A model generated the notes under the pieces. The model had not been told where the DNA came from, made no database searches, and saw only the letters and a program-made list of their open reading frames with translations. The translations under genes were made by a program, and so were the position numbers. A stretch of 64,000 nucleotides of DNA, taken from contig JAHEKF010000008.1 in assembly GCA_024638465.1 (NCBI GenBank), positions 1 to 64,000 of the forward strand, read 5' to 3'. The stretch is from Rhodospirillaceae bacterium (GTDB lineage Bacteria; Pseudomonadota; Gammaproteobacteria; Steroidobacterales; Rariloculaceae). Below are positions 27,632 through 38,444 of the stretch, one piece after another (within the stretch, counting starts at the first letter, position 1; each line of letters opens with the position of its first letter).

Positions 27632-29104
27632 TTAGAACGACACGTCCCATTGAAGCCGAAGCCGGTTCTCAGAGTCGTCGAGACCGAGCAGGTTGTCGTC
27701 GAGCGTCAGCCGGGACAGATCGACCGTAATCTTGTTGTTGTGACCGTTAAAGAACCAGTTCGCTCCTAACGTCAGTTCTCTGCGATTGTTCTCTAAAGCT
27801 CGATTGACAGCGTTGGGCTCGTCCACCCGCGCGTAACGCACGGCGAATTCCAGTGGGGCCGGGACGCTCGGAATCAGATGGTGGAAAAAGTACCCGGCCT
27901 GCACATACCCACCCGTCAGCTCGTACTTGCTGTTGTCGGACCGGTCTCGAATCGTCTTCTCATGGTACTCCTGCTGGATCGAAAGCCCTCGATATTTGAA
28001 GGCAAACTCCTGAACCGTCTGGTCTGTCTTGAATTGATCTGCGGCGGCGGTCGCGGGAGATTCGAATCCATCGAGATTGCCGCAGCCCGAAGAGGACCAG
28101 CGCGTACAGCTGCCCGTATTAGTCATGGTTGCGAGAGCAAGACTTCCGGTCGGAAGCTCTGTGTACTCGACATCGGTCTGCCGCCAGGACAGATCACGAC
28201 CCATGAAATTCCACTGCAGACGCCCCATGTACATCAGGTCGTCGCTGTTGTTACGGACGCCTCTGCCTTCGCCGTTGAACGCACCCGCCCAGTAGCGAAG
28301 ATCCGCGCGCGTGCCGTTAAATGCTCGACCTCGCAGCTGAAAACCGACCTGGCGATCAATGGTGAACACACGATTCACGATCGAGCGCTCAACGAATTGC
28401 TGGCGCCCGGATGAATCGACACGTTCCCGGTTCAGATCGATTTTCCACTGACCTACTCGAAACCCGCCCCAGCTCCACTTGGCGATATCGATTCGCCAGT
28501 CTATGACCCGGGAGCTCGCGGACGCACTGCTGTCGTCAACGTCGCGCGTCGGTTGGAGATCGACTTCGAAGTAGTATCGCAGCCAGGGCTGATAGCCATG
28601 GCCGCCGATCTTCATGCGTAACCTGCGTGCTTCGAGCGTAGTCTCGTCACCCGAAGAGAAGGCGGAGAGTTGCCGGGGATCAGAATCCAACGGCGTCGTT
28701 GCGCGCAACTGAGCCCGCCACTGCAACTCGGTTCTCCAGTTGCCGTCACGAGACTGCAGGCGAAACCCGGTACTCTCGTAGCTGCCATCGAGCAACAGGT
28801 CATCGTCGCCGTCGACCGCATCGTTGGAATCCGCTTCACTCGATTCGGCTTCCGGTGTTGTCGCGTCCTGGAGAATATCCTGGCTCGTCAGCGTCTCCGA
28901 CTCGAGCAGTTCGTCATACTGCTGTTGTGAAATCGCGCCGTTGCTCAGAAGAACATCCAGAAGTTCCTTATCCGCAGCGTGAGCGCTACCGAACAACGAC
29001 AGGAAGACAACAGCTGCGAACACTGGTCTGGAAACCGACAATTCTGTGAAAATGTTAATGGCTCTGGCTCCGGTTTTCGGCTCGTCTGAGTCTCGGCCGG
29101 CCAT
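27632..29104 (-). CDS. OprO/OprP-type porin
   Basis: A protein of up to 490 residues. After a signal peptide (VFAAVVFLSLFGSAHA) comes a short coiled segment (LLDVLLSNGAISQQQYDELLE) typical of phosphate-selective porins. A long acidic spacer (DSNDAVDGDDD) follows, then a beta-barrel ending in RLRLQWDVSF. ATG 29104 places about 23 residues before the signal core; TTG 29041 would give a more usual signal peptide. Members form trimeric anion channels. It converges on the CBS gene with a 23-bp gap, and a Na/Pi cotransporter is encoded 3.7 kb away. The substrate is inferred. Confidence 0.85.
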   Translation of the reverse strand: MAGRDSDEPKTGARAINIFTELSVSRPVFAAVVFLSLFGSAHAADKELLDVLLSNGAISQQQYDELLESETLTSQDILQDATTPEAESSEADSNDAVDGDDDLLLDGSYESTGFRLQSRDGNWRTELQWRAQLRATTPLDSDPRQLSAFSSGDETTLEARRLRMKIGGHGYQPWLRYYFEVDLQPTRDVDDSSASASSRVIDWRIDIAKWSWGGFRVGQWKIDLNRERVDSSGRQQFVERSIVNRVFTIDRQVGFQLRGRAFNGTRADLRYWAGAFNGEGRGVRNNSDDLMYMGRLQWNFMGRDLSWRQTDVEYTELPTGSLALATMTNTGSCTRWSSSGCGNLDGFESPATAAADQFKTDQTVQEFAFKYRGLSIQQEYHEKTIRDRSDNSKYELTGGYVQAGYFFHHLIPSVPAPLEFAVRYARVDEPNAVNRALENNRRELTLGANWFFNGHNNKITVDLSRLTLDDNLLGLDDSENRLRLQWDVSF

Positions 29105-29286
29105 CGTCTATCGCGTCAAAAGCGGACGGCGTCGAGCCGGCATTCTGAATCGGGATCGTGGGACTGCAACGTTACAGAATTATTACATTGGAATCGCGAC
29201 GCCTCTGTGTTCATCGGAAACACCTGACCGAAAGCCCCTGGTGGGTGAGCAGACCCGCGTTGTCATTACCGGGATGCGCAGAAAGC

Positions 29287-29360
29287 TGGAGCGGGTGATG
29301 GGAATCGAACCCACGTCATCAGCTTGGGAAGCTGAGGTTCTACCATTGAACTACACCCGC
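29287..29360 (-). tRNA. tRNA-Gly (anticodon CCC)
   Basis: The minus strand folds as a standard cloverleaf. The acceptor stem GCGGGTG pairs with CACCCGC, the D arm is GTTCAATGGTAGAAC, the anticodon stem TCAGC/GCTGA encloses loop TTCCCAA (anticodon CCC), and the T arm contains TTCGATT. The discriminator is T, and the 3' CCA is encoded. Degenerate copies of its 5' half lie at about 32.7 and 35.3 kb, so this gene looks like an integration site for the block to its right. Confidence 0.97.
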
Positions 29361-29444
29361 TATTCCTGTGTCGACCACGGATTTTACTGCTGGCCAAGGC
29401 TCACAGTCACCATCGAACGGTAGAGAAACGGTAGCTCTCGGTAA

Positions 29445-29867
29445 GAACGAGCTTCAAGCGAGTCGCGCGGCCTGGAGTGCGCGTTCGAGATTCCGTTGGC
29501 GCCGCGCTGGGTACTCGACGGCAATGCGCTGTTCAACGACACCGCGACGGTCGACGATACGATCCGTATCCGCCGGCCGGAAGGGATGGCGAACCTCGGT
29601 GTGCAGTATCGAGGCGGCGACGGCCGGCTCGGCCTTCGCGCGAACGTCAGGCGTTCGGACGGTGCCGTGGACGAGCTTTTCGGTATCGGCCGCTTGCCGC
29701 TTGCCGACTACGATGTTCTCGACGTCTCCGGGGCATGCCGGCTCGATAGCGGTGTCGAGGTCTTTGTCCGCGTCGAGAACCTGTTCGATGAGTCCTTCCA
29801 AGAGATCATCGGTTTCAACACGCCGGACCGAACCGTGTTTGCCGGTTTGCGTCTTCGGCTCGATTGA
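29445..29867 (+). pseudogene. Remnant of a TonB-dependent receptor (C-terminal part)
   Basis: An open stretch of about 140 codons without a proper start encodes the last strands of a TonB-dependent receptor. It reads WVLDGNALFNDTATVDD, then LGVQYRGGDGRLGLRAN, then LADYDVLDVSGACRLD, VEVFVRVENLFDESFQE and a final aromatic-rich strand. The plug and most of the barrel are missing, and an in-frame stop lies at 29442. It begins within about 90 bp of the tRNA gene, which suggests truncation by insertion or deletion at that site. Confidence 0.82.
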
Positions 29868-29877
29868 CGTTAGCTGC

Positions 29878-30471
29878 TTACCAACCAGTAGCGAGCGGCA
29901 GGTCTTCGTTTGCCGAGATGTTCAAAACGGCGCAGTGGTGATAGGAGAAATCGCCTGCACGGAGGCCGGGATGCTGCAACATGACCTGGATGATCTGCAG
30001 GAAGCAGCCTTCGCAGTCGATGTTCGGGATTTCGATCTCGGTTTCCCAATTGCCGGCGCCGCGCTCGTAGTGCTCCCACAAGCCGTCGACCAGGACGGGC
30101 GGTTCCGGGTTCTCAAGGATCTCGGCCGACTCGGAACGCGGGCCACGTTCCGTTTCCATCATCGTGACGTGGGGGTCGTCGGGCAGCCAGTTGGGTCGGC
30201 GCGCGAGCGCGATTCGGAAATGACCGGGATGGTAGATCTTTTCCTCGATGGCGACGCGGAGCATCTGTCCTCCTTGAACCTCGGTCACGGCGCCGCTACG
30301 CGTGCCGCCATCGGCAATCGTCCCGCCGCAGGGTGCGAGCTTTTGCGGGTCGCCGCGATCATCCTCTTCGATCCATGAGGCCGGTTCCAACAGCTTGAAA
30401 TGCGCACTCGCGGCCGTGAAAGCCAAGGTGCAGGCCACGGCGAGCGTGGTTTTGGACAAGATCGTGTTCAT
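29878..30471 (-). CDS. LPMO-like copper protein (SCE4755-type)
   Basis: A 197-residue protein with a signal peptide whose predicted cleavage (TAASA/HF) leaves His as the first mature residue, as in lytic polysaccharide monooxygenases. HFKLLEPASWIEEDDRG and a late DFSYHHCAV supply the expected histidine-brace ligands. The sequence fits the group annotated as polysaccharide monooxygenase-like. Four or more Cys (APCGG, DCEGC, HHCAV) suggest disulfides. ATG 30471 is preceded by AGAGGA six bases upstream; an ORF extension to 30588 adds nothing family-like. It faces the TonB remnant tail-to-tail. Activity on polysaccharide is not established for this group. Confidence 0.72.
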   Translation of the reverse strand: MNTILSKTTLAVACTLAFTAASAHFKLLEPASWIEEDDRGDPQKLAPCGGTIADGGTRSGAVTEVQGGQMLRVAIEEKIYHPGHFRIALARRPNWLPDDPHVTMMETERGPRSESAEILENPEPPVLVDGLWEHYERGAGNWETEIEIPNIDCEGCFLQIIQVMLQHPGLRAGDFSYHHCAVLNISANEDLPLATGW

Positions 30472-30608
30472 TGAAGGTCCTCTTGTTGCTCCGGCTAAAG
30501 CCCCTTCTTCGAAATTGCTGACAAGTATATAGTCACCGTACCGATTAAGAAGCTGCTGATGTGTCCCGGGCATGCCCGCGAAACGCATCCAACCGTGGAG
30601 ATTTCATC

Positions 30609-30899
30609 GTGAAGATGAGCGTACGCTTGACCTTGCTGTCCACGTTTCTACCGGCCTTATTTCTCGCCGGCTGCGATCGAGCGGCCGTCGATACGCCTGA
30701 ATATCCGGTCGATGCGTTTCTCGAGACGACGGCCTACGTCGGCGCGTTGTTCTCACCCGACAAGTCGACATTGCTCGTGTCAAGCAACGAGACCGGGATC
30801 TTCAATTTATACGCGTTACCCGTGGACGGTAGCGAGGCGGAGCCGCTGACACGCTCGACGACCGAGGCTTACCGAACCGTCCGGGAAACCGGTGCCTAA
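30609..30899 (+). pseudogene. Truncated S9-type peptidase lipoprotein (N-terminus only)
   Basis: GTG 30609 with GGAG eight bases upstream begins 96 codons. It encodes a lipoprotein signal (LLSTFLPALFLAGC) and the first blades of a prolyl-oligopeptidase beta-propeller (GALFSPDKSTLLVSSNETGIFNLYAL, then GSEAEPLTRSTTEAYRTV). Homologues run to about 650 residues; here a stop follows a few unrelated residues after TEAYRTV. The break at about 30.88 kb marks the left end of the inserted cbpAM segment. The remaining fragment probably has no function. Confidence 0.75.
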
Positions 30900-30927
30900 C
30901 CCATCCGCTTGATTACCCGGGTAGTGA

Positions 30928-32147
<1,220 letters not shown>

Positions 32148-32223
32148 GCGTCCGATTCCTCTGTAACTGACTGGTCGACTCGACGACACCTCCCGGTTCG
32201 AGTCGGAGATTTAGAGGTTTCTA

Positions 32224-32403
32224 ATGACTATATGGAAACGGTTGCTGATCACATTACTCTGTATGGTCCTTGCGAGCTTTATCGTGGGACTTGCGTGGCG
32301 GGGCATGTTCGATGCGAGGATCCCCAGCTATCTAAGTGGCCTAATTGGCGGGGTGTCCGCGCTGGCGATCTGGGAACTTCTACGTCCTCGGTCTGGACGG
32401 TGA
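32224..32403 (+). CDS. Small two-helix membrane protein
   Basis: A 59-residue ORF with AGAGG six bases before its ATG (32224). It encodes two hydrophobic helices (LLITLLCMVLASFIVGLAW and YLSGLIGGVSALAIWELL) and a basic tail (RPRSGR). It follows cbpM by 76 bp on the same strand. I do not recognise a family. Good ribosome-binding spacing and a plausible hairpin-membrane topology support it being real, but its size leaves doubt. Confidence 0.5.
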   Translation: MTIWKRLLITLLCMVLASFIVGLAWRGMFDARIPSYLSGLIGGVSALAIWELLRPRSGR

Positions 32404-32520
32404 ATCGCACTTGCCGATTTACGTGCTACGGATGCTCAACCGGCAGACTCTGAATGACCGGAGCTGGCCGTACTTGGATCTTTGCATCGTAAAGTCGAAC
32501 GTCTCGGATGCTTTCACAAA

Positions 32521-32715
32521 GCAGCCGTTCAGCCCCGCTAAAGAAGTGAGGCTAAAACTGAGCTGACTCGAAAAGCCCGGTAGACTCAGTTGGTTACTTT
32601 AGCGTGACGTACCTGTCTGATTTCGGTGGCCTCAAGACCAGAGATCAATGCGGTTTCTCTCAGTTGGTAACTGTGCTCCGGTAATCGCGAAGCTTGGCTT
32701 CTACCATAATCTTTG
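32521..32715. repeat. Direct repeat copy 1, ending in a degenerate tRNA-Gly fragment
   Basis: About 190 bp that recur in the same orientation at 35111-35303. Shared blocks include tcgaaaagcc, gcctcaagacca and the near-identical core gtgctccggtaatcgcgaag. The last 16 bases (from 32692) resemble the inner part of the tRNA-Gly gene at 29331-29346 (13 of 16 bases). No gene is seen from 32404 to 32781 apart from this repeat. The two copies flank the Na/Pi cotransporter segment and look like old attachment-site duplications. Confidence 0.7.
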
Positions 32716-32781
32716 CGTAGCCGTGTCCAGCGTATTAGTTTGCAGCGTAGCCAGAAGAATACATTCCGCGAGTTATCAGTC

Positions 32782-34467
32782 ATGGAGAATCTAGCCGCAC
32801 CCGAGGGCTTCGAGTTGGGCGTACTGGTCACGCAATTGGGCGGCGGACTGGCGCTGTTCCTGTACGGCATGCGGCAGATGACTGGAGCGCTCAAGACGGT
32901 TGCCGGCAGCGGCATGAAAAACTTGATGGCGCGCATGACGGCCAACCGTTTTGCCGCCGCATTCGGCGGCGCGATTGTCACCGCGGTGATCCAATCTTCC
33001 TCCGTCACCACCGTGCTCGTGGTGGGTTTCATTTCGGCCGGAATCCTGAACCTCAGTCAGTCGATCGGCGTGATTTTGGGCGCCAACGTCGGCACGACCT
33101 TTACCGCCCAAATCATCGCGTTCCAGGTATACAAATATGGTCTTGTGATGATCGCCGCAGGTTTCTTCACGGAGATCCTGGCGAGGCGCGAGCGGATTCG
33201 GCAGTGGGGCACGGTGTTGATGGGTCTCGGGCTCATCTTCTTCGGCATGGAACTCATGAGCATCGCAACGAGTCCGCTGCGCCAGTGGCGCCCCTTCATC
33301 GAGCTGATGCAGAACATGCAGAACCCGTTGCTCGCGATAAGTATCAGCGCGGCCTTCACGGCGGTCGTGCAAAGCTCTTCGGCCACGACCGGTATTGTAA
33401 TCGTGCTCGCGAGTCAGGCGCTGATTTCACTCGAAACGGGCATCGGACTGATACTCGGCGCCAACATCGGAACCTGTGTCACTGCCTTCATCTCGGCAAT
33501 CGGTCGGCCGCGGGAGGCGTTGCAGGCCGCCTGGGTGCACATCCTGTTTAATGTCGCCGGCGTGTTGCTGTGGCTGCTTTTCATCGCGCAACTCGCCGAC
33601 CTGGTCCGTACGATCTCGCCGACTGCAGAAATCGCGGATGCTTTAGCGCGCGCGGCGGCCGAGACGCCGCGTCAAATTGCCAATGCCCACACAATATTCA
33701 ATGTCAGTAACCTTGTCATTTTTATCTGGTTTACGGGACCGCTGAGTCGTATCGTCGAACGGATTGTGCCGCCGCGTCCAGAGCCGCCGGGTATCCAGCC
33801 ACTGTACCTGGACGAGTTCTTCCTTGAGCAACCGGCTCTGGCACTCGACCAGGCGCGCCGCGAATTGGTGCGGCTCGGCGAATTGAGCCAATCGATGCTG
33901 CGCCGCTCATTTCCGGTCGTCACAGGCGGAACGGAACAAGACATCATCACATTGTCGCGCGCCGACGACGAGATCGATACCCTCTACGAAGCAATCATTC
34001 GATACCTCGCCAAACTCTCGCAGAAAGATTTGATACAACCACAACCCGAGCAGCTGAGTGAGTTTGTGGGCATCGCCAATTACCTGGAGAACATCGGCGA
34101 CGTCATAGAAACGGACCTGCTGCCCGTTGGCAGCAAACGAAGGAGCACGGGATTGGTGATTAGCGAATCTACACTGGAGAAGTTGGAGCCTATTCATGAG
34201 CAGGTATGCTGGTCATTCGAAAAGGCGCTTGCTGCCTTGGAAACAGGTGACAGACAGGATGCCGCCGATACGATCGAGACCAAGGGCGTCGTCAACGATC
34301 TTGCCGAGGCAGCGACGAAGCACATCGCCAAGCGGCTGGTCGTCGATGAGCCCAATCGAATGGAGGCGTTTCAGATCGAGACCGACATCATCGAGAGTTA
34401 CCGGCGAATCAATACCTATGCGCGTCGAATCGCTAGGCTATCTCTCGAAGTGAACGGCGGTGATTGA
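32782..34467 (+). CDS. Na/Pi cotransporter family protein (NptA/YjbB-like)
   Basis: A protein of about 561 residues. The N-terminal half has eight or so membrane helices with the duplicated inverted motif QSSSVTT and QSSSATT, and the paired GVILGANVGTT and GLILGANIGTC segments, which form the sodium- and phosphate-binding core. The C-terminal half (from about residue 340) is a soluble PhoU-like helical domain. I used ATG 32782 (MENLAAPEGF), as earlier starts fall in the repeat. It lies between the two direct repeats, so it is probably part of a mobile module. Its 3' end overlaps the convergent membrane-protein gene by 30 bp. Confidence 0.92.
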   Translation: MENLAAPEGFELGVLVTQLGGGLALFLYGMRQMTGALKTVAGSGMKNLMARMTANRFAAAFGGAIVTAVIQSSSVTTVLVVGFISAGILNLSQSIGVILGANVGTTFTAQIIAFQVYKYGLVMIAAGFFTEILARRERIRQWGTVLMGLGLIFFGMELMSIATSPLRQWRPFIELMQNMQNPLLAISISAAFTAVVQSSSATTGIVIVLASQALISLETGIGLILGANIGTCVTAFISAIGRPREALQAAWVHILFNVAGVLLWLLFIAQLADLVRTISPTAEIADALARAAAETPRQIANAHTIFNVSNLVIFIWFTGPLSRIVERIVPPRPEPPGIQPLYLDEFFLEQPALALDQARRELVRLGELSQSMLRRSFPVVTGGTEQDIITLSRADDEIDTLYEAIIRYLAKLSQKDLIQPQPEQLSEFVGIANYLENIGDVIETDLLPVGSKRRSTGLVISESTLEKLEPIHEQVCWSFEKALAALETGDRQDAADTIETKGVVNDLAEAATKHIAKRLVVDEPNRMEAFQIETDIIESYRRINTYARRIARLSLEVNGGD

Positions 34468-35067
34468 CTCGCGAACCAGCCTCTTGAGTCCGCGACGTAT
34501 CATAATGAAGCAGACGATCGGGTAGGGAACGATCACGGGCAAGTTGATATACGGCCAATAGTCACCGTTTACAGGGATCGGCAGTTGACTTGGAGACGCG
34601 CTCAGAAGAAAAAAGAATGCCGTGCAGACAGAGATGACCCGCAGCTCGAGATGCCTTTCGGATCTCATTACGAGGACGAGCCCGCGAAATGCAACGAACA
34701 GAATAAGCGCTTGCAGCGGAACGCCGAGAAGTTCCCAGACCAACCCTAGCCCCAATTGCCACTCCACCTCCCCCAGTAGCGAGACCAGTGTCCCTAAGAG
34801 AAGCAGCGCAAAAAGCGACGACAACCACGCAACACCTCTAAGCCATGAATAAGCTTTGTTCGTGGTGGCATGCCGGTCTGATACGTTCCCCGGCGGCTTG
34901 GATATTACGGTCACAAGTAATGTGAAGAACGGAAACAGGAACCCCAACGTCGGGATTCCATAAAAGATCACCGACAGAGCGCGTTGAGGATCCCATAAAA
35001 ACAGCACCGCACTGCCTAATGCGATCCATGTGTACCAACGAATCCTGCCAGCTCGTATTACTGACAT
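34438..35067 (-). CDS. Membrane protein of unknown function
   Basis: A 209-residue protein with about five hydrophobic segments: WIALGSAVLFLW, IPTLGFLFPFFTLLVTVI, SSLFALLLLGTLVSLL, VPLQALILFVAF and VCTAFFFLLSA. A Pro-rich NLPVIVPYPIVCFIMI near the end suggests another re-entry into the membrane. I recognise no family or catalytic motif. It lies between the direct repeats, convergent with the cotransporter gene, whose 3' end it overlaps by 30 bp. Confidence 0.6.
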   Translation of the reverse strand: MSVIRAGRIRWYTWIALGSAVLFLWDPQRALSVIFYGIPTLGFLFPFFTLLVTVISKPPGNVSDRHATTNKAYSWLRGVAWLSSLFALLLLGTLVSLLGEVEWQLGLGLVWELLGVPLQALILFVAFRGLVLVMRSERHLELRVISVCTAFFFLLSASPSQLPIPVNGDYWPYINLPVIVPYPIVCFIMIRRGLKRLVRESITAVHFER

Positions 35068-35110
35068 GGGTGCACCTCAAAACGAAAACGAAATTTCGCT
35101 TCAGCAGGAA

Positions 35111-35303
35111 GCGGCCGTTCCGCACGTAAATGTGAGGCCGGAACTCAGCGTATTCGAAAAGCCTCTTGGACTCTTTTAGTCACGTTGAAGTGATCTAACT
35201 ATCTGATTTAACTCGCCTCAAGACCACAGATCGATACTTTTTTCTCAGTTGGTAAGTGTGCTCCGGTAATCGCGAAGCTGAGCTTTTGCCATGAACTACA
35301 CCC
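35111..35303. repeat. Direct repeat copy 2, ending in a degenerate tRNA-Gly fragment
   Basis: The second copy of the about-190-bp repeat at 32521-32715. Its right end (35277-35303) matches 24 of 28 bases of tRNA-Gly positions 29331-29358 (anticodon-stem edge, D arm and 5' acceptor strand), with one deletion. It marks the probable right boundary of the accessory block; the aldolase gene begins 42 bp further. No coding sequence was found between 35068 and 35344. Confidence 0.72.
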
Positions 35304-35344
35304 ACAGGTCTCGTGCGGGACGATTGTACGGCGGGTCGAACCGC

Positions 35345-36238
35345 TCAGGTCTTCGAGGCGTCAAAGATCGATTGAATCGCCGTGTCCAGCATTTCATTGA
35401 ACTCCTCCTCGGACTGTTGCGCGGAAAGCCCTTCGGTCAGCGCGCGAGAGAAACTCGCGATCATTCCGTTATTTTGCGAAAGCCGCCGGTTTGCTTCCTC
35501 ACGACTATAGCCTCCCGACAGCGCTACGACTCTGACGATGTTCGGATGCTCCTGGCAGGCTCTGTAGAAATTCGCCTCTTCCGGCAACGTGAGCTTGAAC
35601 ATCACGAGTTCGTTCGAGTCGAGCTGGTCGAGATTCGCCAACAACTGCGCTCTGAGCAGCGCTTCCGCTTCGGCTTTATCCGGTGCGTTGATATCCACCT
35701 CGGGCTCGATGATCGGGGTGAGGCCCGCAGCGACGATGCGTCGGCCGATCTCGAACTGCTGGGCTACGTTGGCCTCGATACCGGCGGGATTCGCGGATTT
35801 AATCACGGAGCGCATCTTCGTGCCGAAAACCGGTTGCGCTTTCGCCTTTTGCAGCAGGGTACCCAGGTCGGGCATCGGCTTCATCAGCTGAACGCCATCG
35901 GCCTCCTCTGCCAGTCCCTTGTCGACCTTGAGGAAAGGCACAACGTTCTTCTCCTCCCAGAGAAAGCTCGCCGAACTCTTCCCGTCGATCTCACGGTCCA
36001 GCGTGTTCTCGAACAGGATCGCGCCCAGGATGCGGTCACCGTTGAATGCTGGTGACTTGACGATTCGGGTGCGCATTTCGTGCACAACGGTGAACATCTC
36101 TTCGTCATTGCTGTAGGCGTCCTCCCCTATTCCATAGAGGCGCAGCGCTTTCGGTGTGCTGCCGCCGCTCTGATCGAGCGCGGCAATGAATCCGTCCGCC
36201 GTACGAACTTTGTTCAGTTGGTCTTCGAGAGTAGACAT
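35345..36238 (-). CDS. fda: Class I fructose-bisphosphate aldolase
   Basis: A 297-residue enzyme of the bacterial class I aldolase group, which cleaves fructose-1,6-bisphosphate through a Schiff base in glycolysis or runs in reverse in gluconeogenesis. It has [13 protein letters not shown] near the N-terminus, [21 protein letters not shown], the likely Schiff-base lysine in LVMFKLTLP, and [13 protein letters not shown] binding the phosphate. It starts at ATG 36238. It stands alone, with 106 bp to the histidine kinase gene upstream. Confidence 0.95.
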   Translation of the reverse strand: MSTLEDQLNKVRTADGFIAALDQSGGSTPKALRLYGIGEDAYSNDEEMFTVVHEMRTRIVKSPAFNGDRILGAILFENTLDREIDGKSSASFLWEEKNVVPFLKVDKGLAEEADGVQLMKPMPDLGTLLQKAKAQPVFGTKMRSVIKSANPAGIEANVAQQFEIGRRIVAAGLTPIIEPEVDINAPDKAEAEALLRAQLLANLDQLDSNELVMFKLTLPEEANFYRACQEHPNIVRVVALSGGYSREEANRRLSQNNGMIASFSRALTEGLSAQQSEEEFNEMLDTAIQSIFDASKT

Positions 36239-36344
36239 CGTGTTGGTTATCCTTTCGCCGAGTGGGAACTTTAAAACAAATGATAACCGGCACGGGGCGC
36301 AAGTTCACCGGACTTGGGGCGATCTGTCCCGGACTATCGTGAAT

Positions 36345-38444
36345 TCAGGCTGCTGGTGTCCCAAAAATTCTTGTGAGGTCGTCGAGGTCCACGGGTTTTA
36401 CGAGGTGCTGCTCGAATCCTGCCGCTGCCGTTCGCTCGCGGTCTTTTTGCTGGCCATAGCCGGTCAGCGCGACAAGTTGCACATCGGAGGCGGACGGGTC
36501 ATTGCGAATCGCGCGGGCCAGTTCGTAGCCGTCGAGTACAGGCAGGCCAATGTCGACCAATGCCACTTCCGGCGGATTTTCCTTAACCAGCCTTAGCGCT
36601 TCTTCTCCGTCGGCGGCAGCGCTGACCTGATGGCCCCAGATCTGCAGCAGTCGGCACAATCCCTCGCGTGCCCCGGCATTATCTTCGACAACCAGGACCC
36701 GGCGCGACGTGCCGGTTGACGGTATTGCATCGGACCGCGCTGCCACTGATGTCGCCGGAGCGCTCACTCGCGGGAGAGTCAGTACGAACCGGCTGCCTTT
36801 GCCGTGACCTTCGCTATGCGCGGCAACCGCGCCGCCATGCAGCTCCGCAAAACGACGAACCAGCGCCAGCCCGAGTCCCAGCCCGCTTTTCGACCTTGCA
36901 AGCGAAACGTCGGACTGCACGAAGGGCTCGAACACGCTCGGCAGGATGGCTGGATCGATGCCCGTGCCCGAATCGCTGACGCTCACGTTAACTTCGTCCT
37001 CGTCGGCCGTCAGCTCGATTTCGATCGGCTTATCCGGATCCGAATATTTCAGCGCATTGTCGACCAGATTCTGCACCGACTGCACCAGGCGAGCACGATC
37101 GCCGTCGACCCAGGCAGCTTCAGTCCGCTTTTCAAAACTTATTTCTCTGTCCGCATGGGATATCCGGATCGAGTTCAGAAGCTCGTCGAGCAGTCCACCG
37201 ATCTCGACAGGCTCGCGCGTAAGCGCCAGCTTGCCGGCACTCAGTCGGCTCAAATCGAGGAGGTCATCGAGAATGCGTTTCAGCATCTGCGATTCGCTAA
37301 GAACAATGGCCTGCAGTCGAGCACGCTCATCGTCCGTGCCACCGAGCGCGTCGAGGGCATAAGCCGCATTCGCGACCGCACCAAGCGGGTTTCGGAGTTC
37401 GTGGCTCAGCATCGCGAGAAACTGGTCCTTGGCACGGTTCTCGGCCTCGACCCGTTCGAGTTCGGCATGTTCGCGTTCGAGCATCTCCGTAAGCTGCTGC
37501 TTCGACCGATGGCTTTCAATCGCGATGGACGCGATGTGCGCGCTGTTCTCGATCAGCTGAATCTCGGGCGGTGTCGGCTCACGAACAGAGCGATAGTAGA
37601 GTGCGAGGGTACCCAGCACCTCACCCGCTGACGAACGAACCGGCGTCGACCAACAGGCGCGCAACCCGTCTCTGAGCGCGACTTCGCGAAAATCCGCCCA
37701 GCGCGGATCGTTGTCTATGTCAGACACGATGACCGTCTCGCCGAGATAAGCCGCCGTTCCGCAGGAACCTACGTCGGGGCCGATAGCGACGCCGTCGATA
37801 GCTTCCGAATAGCGGTCCGGAAGGCTGGGTGACGCCGCATGGCGCAGCCTGCCTTCGTCGTCCAGCAGCAGTAGCGATACGAACATGCCGGCTGTGTTGT
37901 CCTCTACAGACCGCGCGAGTCCGAGCAACGCCTCCTCCAGCGGCACACCGTTGGCAATCATCGCGAGAACGCGTTTTTCTGCTTCGAGCAACGCCTCGGC
38001 ACGCCGCCTGGCGAGCACCTCTCGCTTGAGTTGCTCGATCGTCTCGTTGAGTGTCGAAAAGCGCTGAACCGAAGCCGCGGCGTCGGGCCCGCCGGCCCAG
38101 AGCATCACCAGTACGGTGTCGTCGTCTAGCTCTCCAGCACGAGCACCTGAAACCTGTACCCGTTTTGTCCCGCCACCGTTCGTTCGCACCGTGAGCGATC
38201 CCGGAAGCAACTGGCGGCCACGTGCGCAGCGCCGCAGGAATTCTGCCAGGTCGGCTTCGGACTCTTCGATCCATTGCGTCAGTGGCCGCCCACGGATCTC
38301 GCCAGACGACGCGCCGAGTATCTTTCGACCCCGGCCGTTGGCACCGGCCAGCCGGCCGTCCAGATCGACCAGAAGTACTGCTCCGGGTAGAAGTTCGGCT
38401 ATCTGCCAGCCGTCGAGGTCAGCAGGCAACATACTCGCGACCAT
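36345..38444 (-). CDS. Hybrid histidine kinase (PAS-GAF-HisKA-HATPase-REC)
   Basis: A protein of about 699 residues without membrane helices, so a cytoplasmic sensor. An N-terminal PAS-like domain ([21 protein letters not shown]) is followed by a coiled helix and a GAF domain ([15 protein letters not shown] to [14 protein letters not shown]). The phosphoacceptor His is in [16 protein letters not shown]-binding boxes are [17 protein letters not shown] and [11 protein letters not shown], and a C-terminal receiver has VVEDNAG and [16 protein letters not shown] 38444 is a plausible start; it overlaps the upstream gene by 26 bp. There is no output domain, so it needs a separate partner; the NarL-type regulator at 19 kb is one candidate, unproven. 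Confidence 0.92.
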   Translation of the reverse strand: MVASMLPADLDGWQIAELLPGAVLLVDLDGRLAGANGRGRKILGASSGEIRGRPLTQWIEESEADLAEFLRRCARGRQLLPGSLTVRTNGGGTKRVQVSGARAGELDDDTVLVMLWAGGPDAAASVQRFSTLNETIEQLKREVLARRRAEALLEAEKRVLAMIANGVPLEEALLGLARSVEDNTAGMFVSLLLLDDEGRLRHAASPSLPDRYSEAIDGVAIGPDVGSCGTAAYLGETVIVSDIDNDPRWADFREVALRDGLRACWSTPVRSSAGEVLGTLALYYRSVREPTPPEIQLIENSAHIASIAIESHRSKQQLTEMLEREHAELERVEAENRAKDQFLAMLSHELRNPLGAVANAAYALDALGGTDDERARLQAIVLSESQMLKRILDDLLDLSRLSAGKLALTREPVEIGGLLDELLNSIRISHADREISFEKRTEAAWVDGDRARLVQSVQNLVDNALKYSDPDKPIEIELTADEDEVNVSVSDSGTGIDPAILPSVFEPFVQSDVSLARSKSGLGLGLALVRRFAELHGGAVAAHSEGHGKGSRFVLTLPRVSAPATSVAARSDAIPSTGTSRRVLVVEDNAGAREGLCRLLQIWGHQVSAAADGEEALRLVKENPPEVALVDIGLPVLDGYELARAIRNDPSASDVQLVALTGYGQQKDRERTAAAGFEQHLVKPVDLDDLTRIFGTPAA

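Noticed and set aside
29046-29423. ORF with MGIEPTSS-type segment
   Set aside because: The segment is a translation of the tRNA-Gly gene on the wrong strand, a well-known annotation artefact.
29368-30378. 336-codon plus-strand ORF
   Set aside because: It overlaps the TonB-receptor remnant in another frame and then the LPMO-like gene in antisense; neither half is coding.
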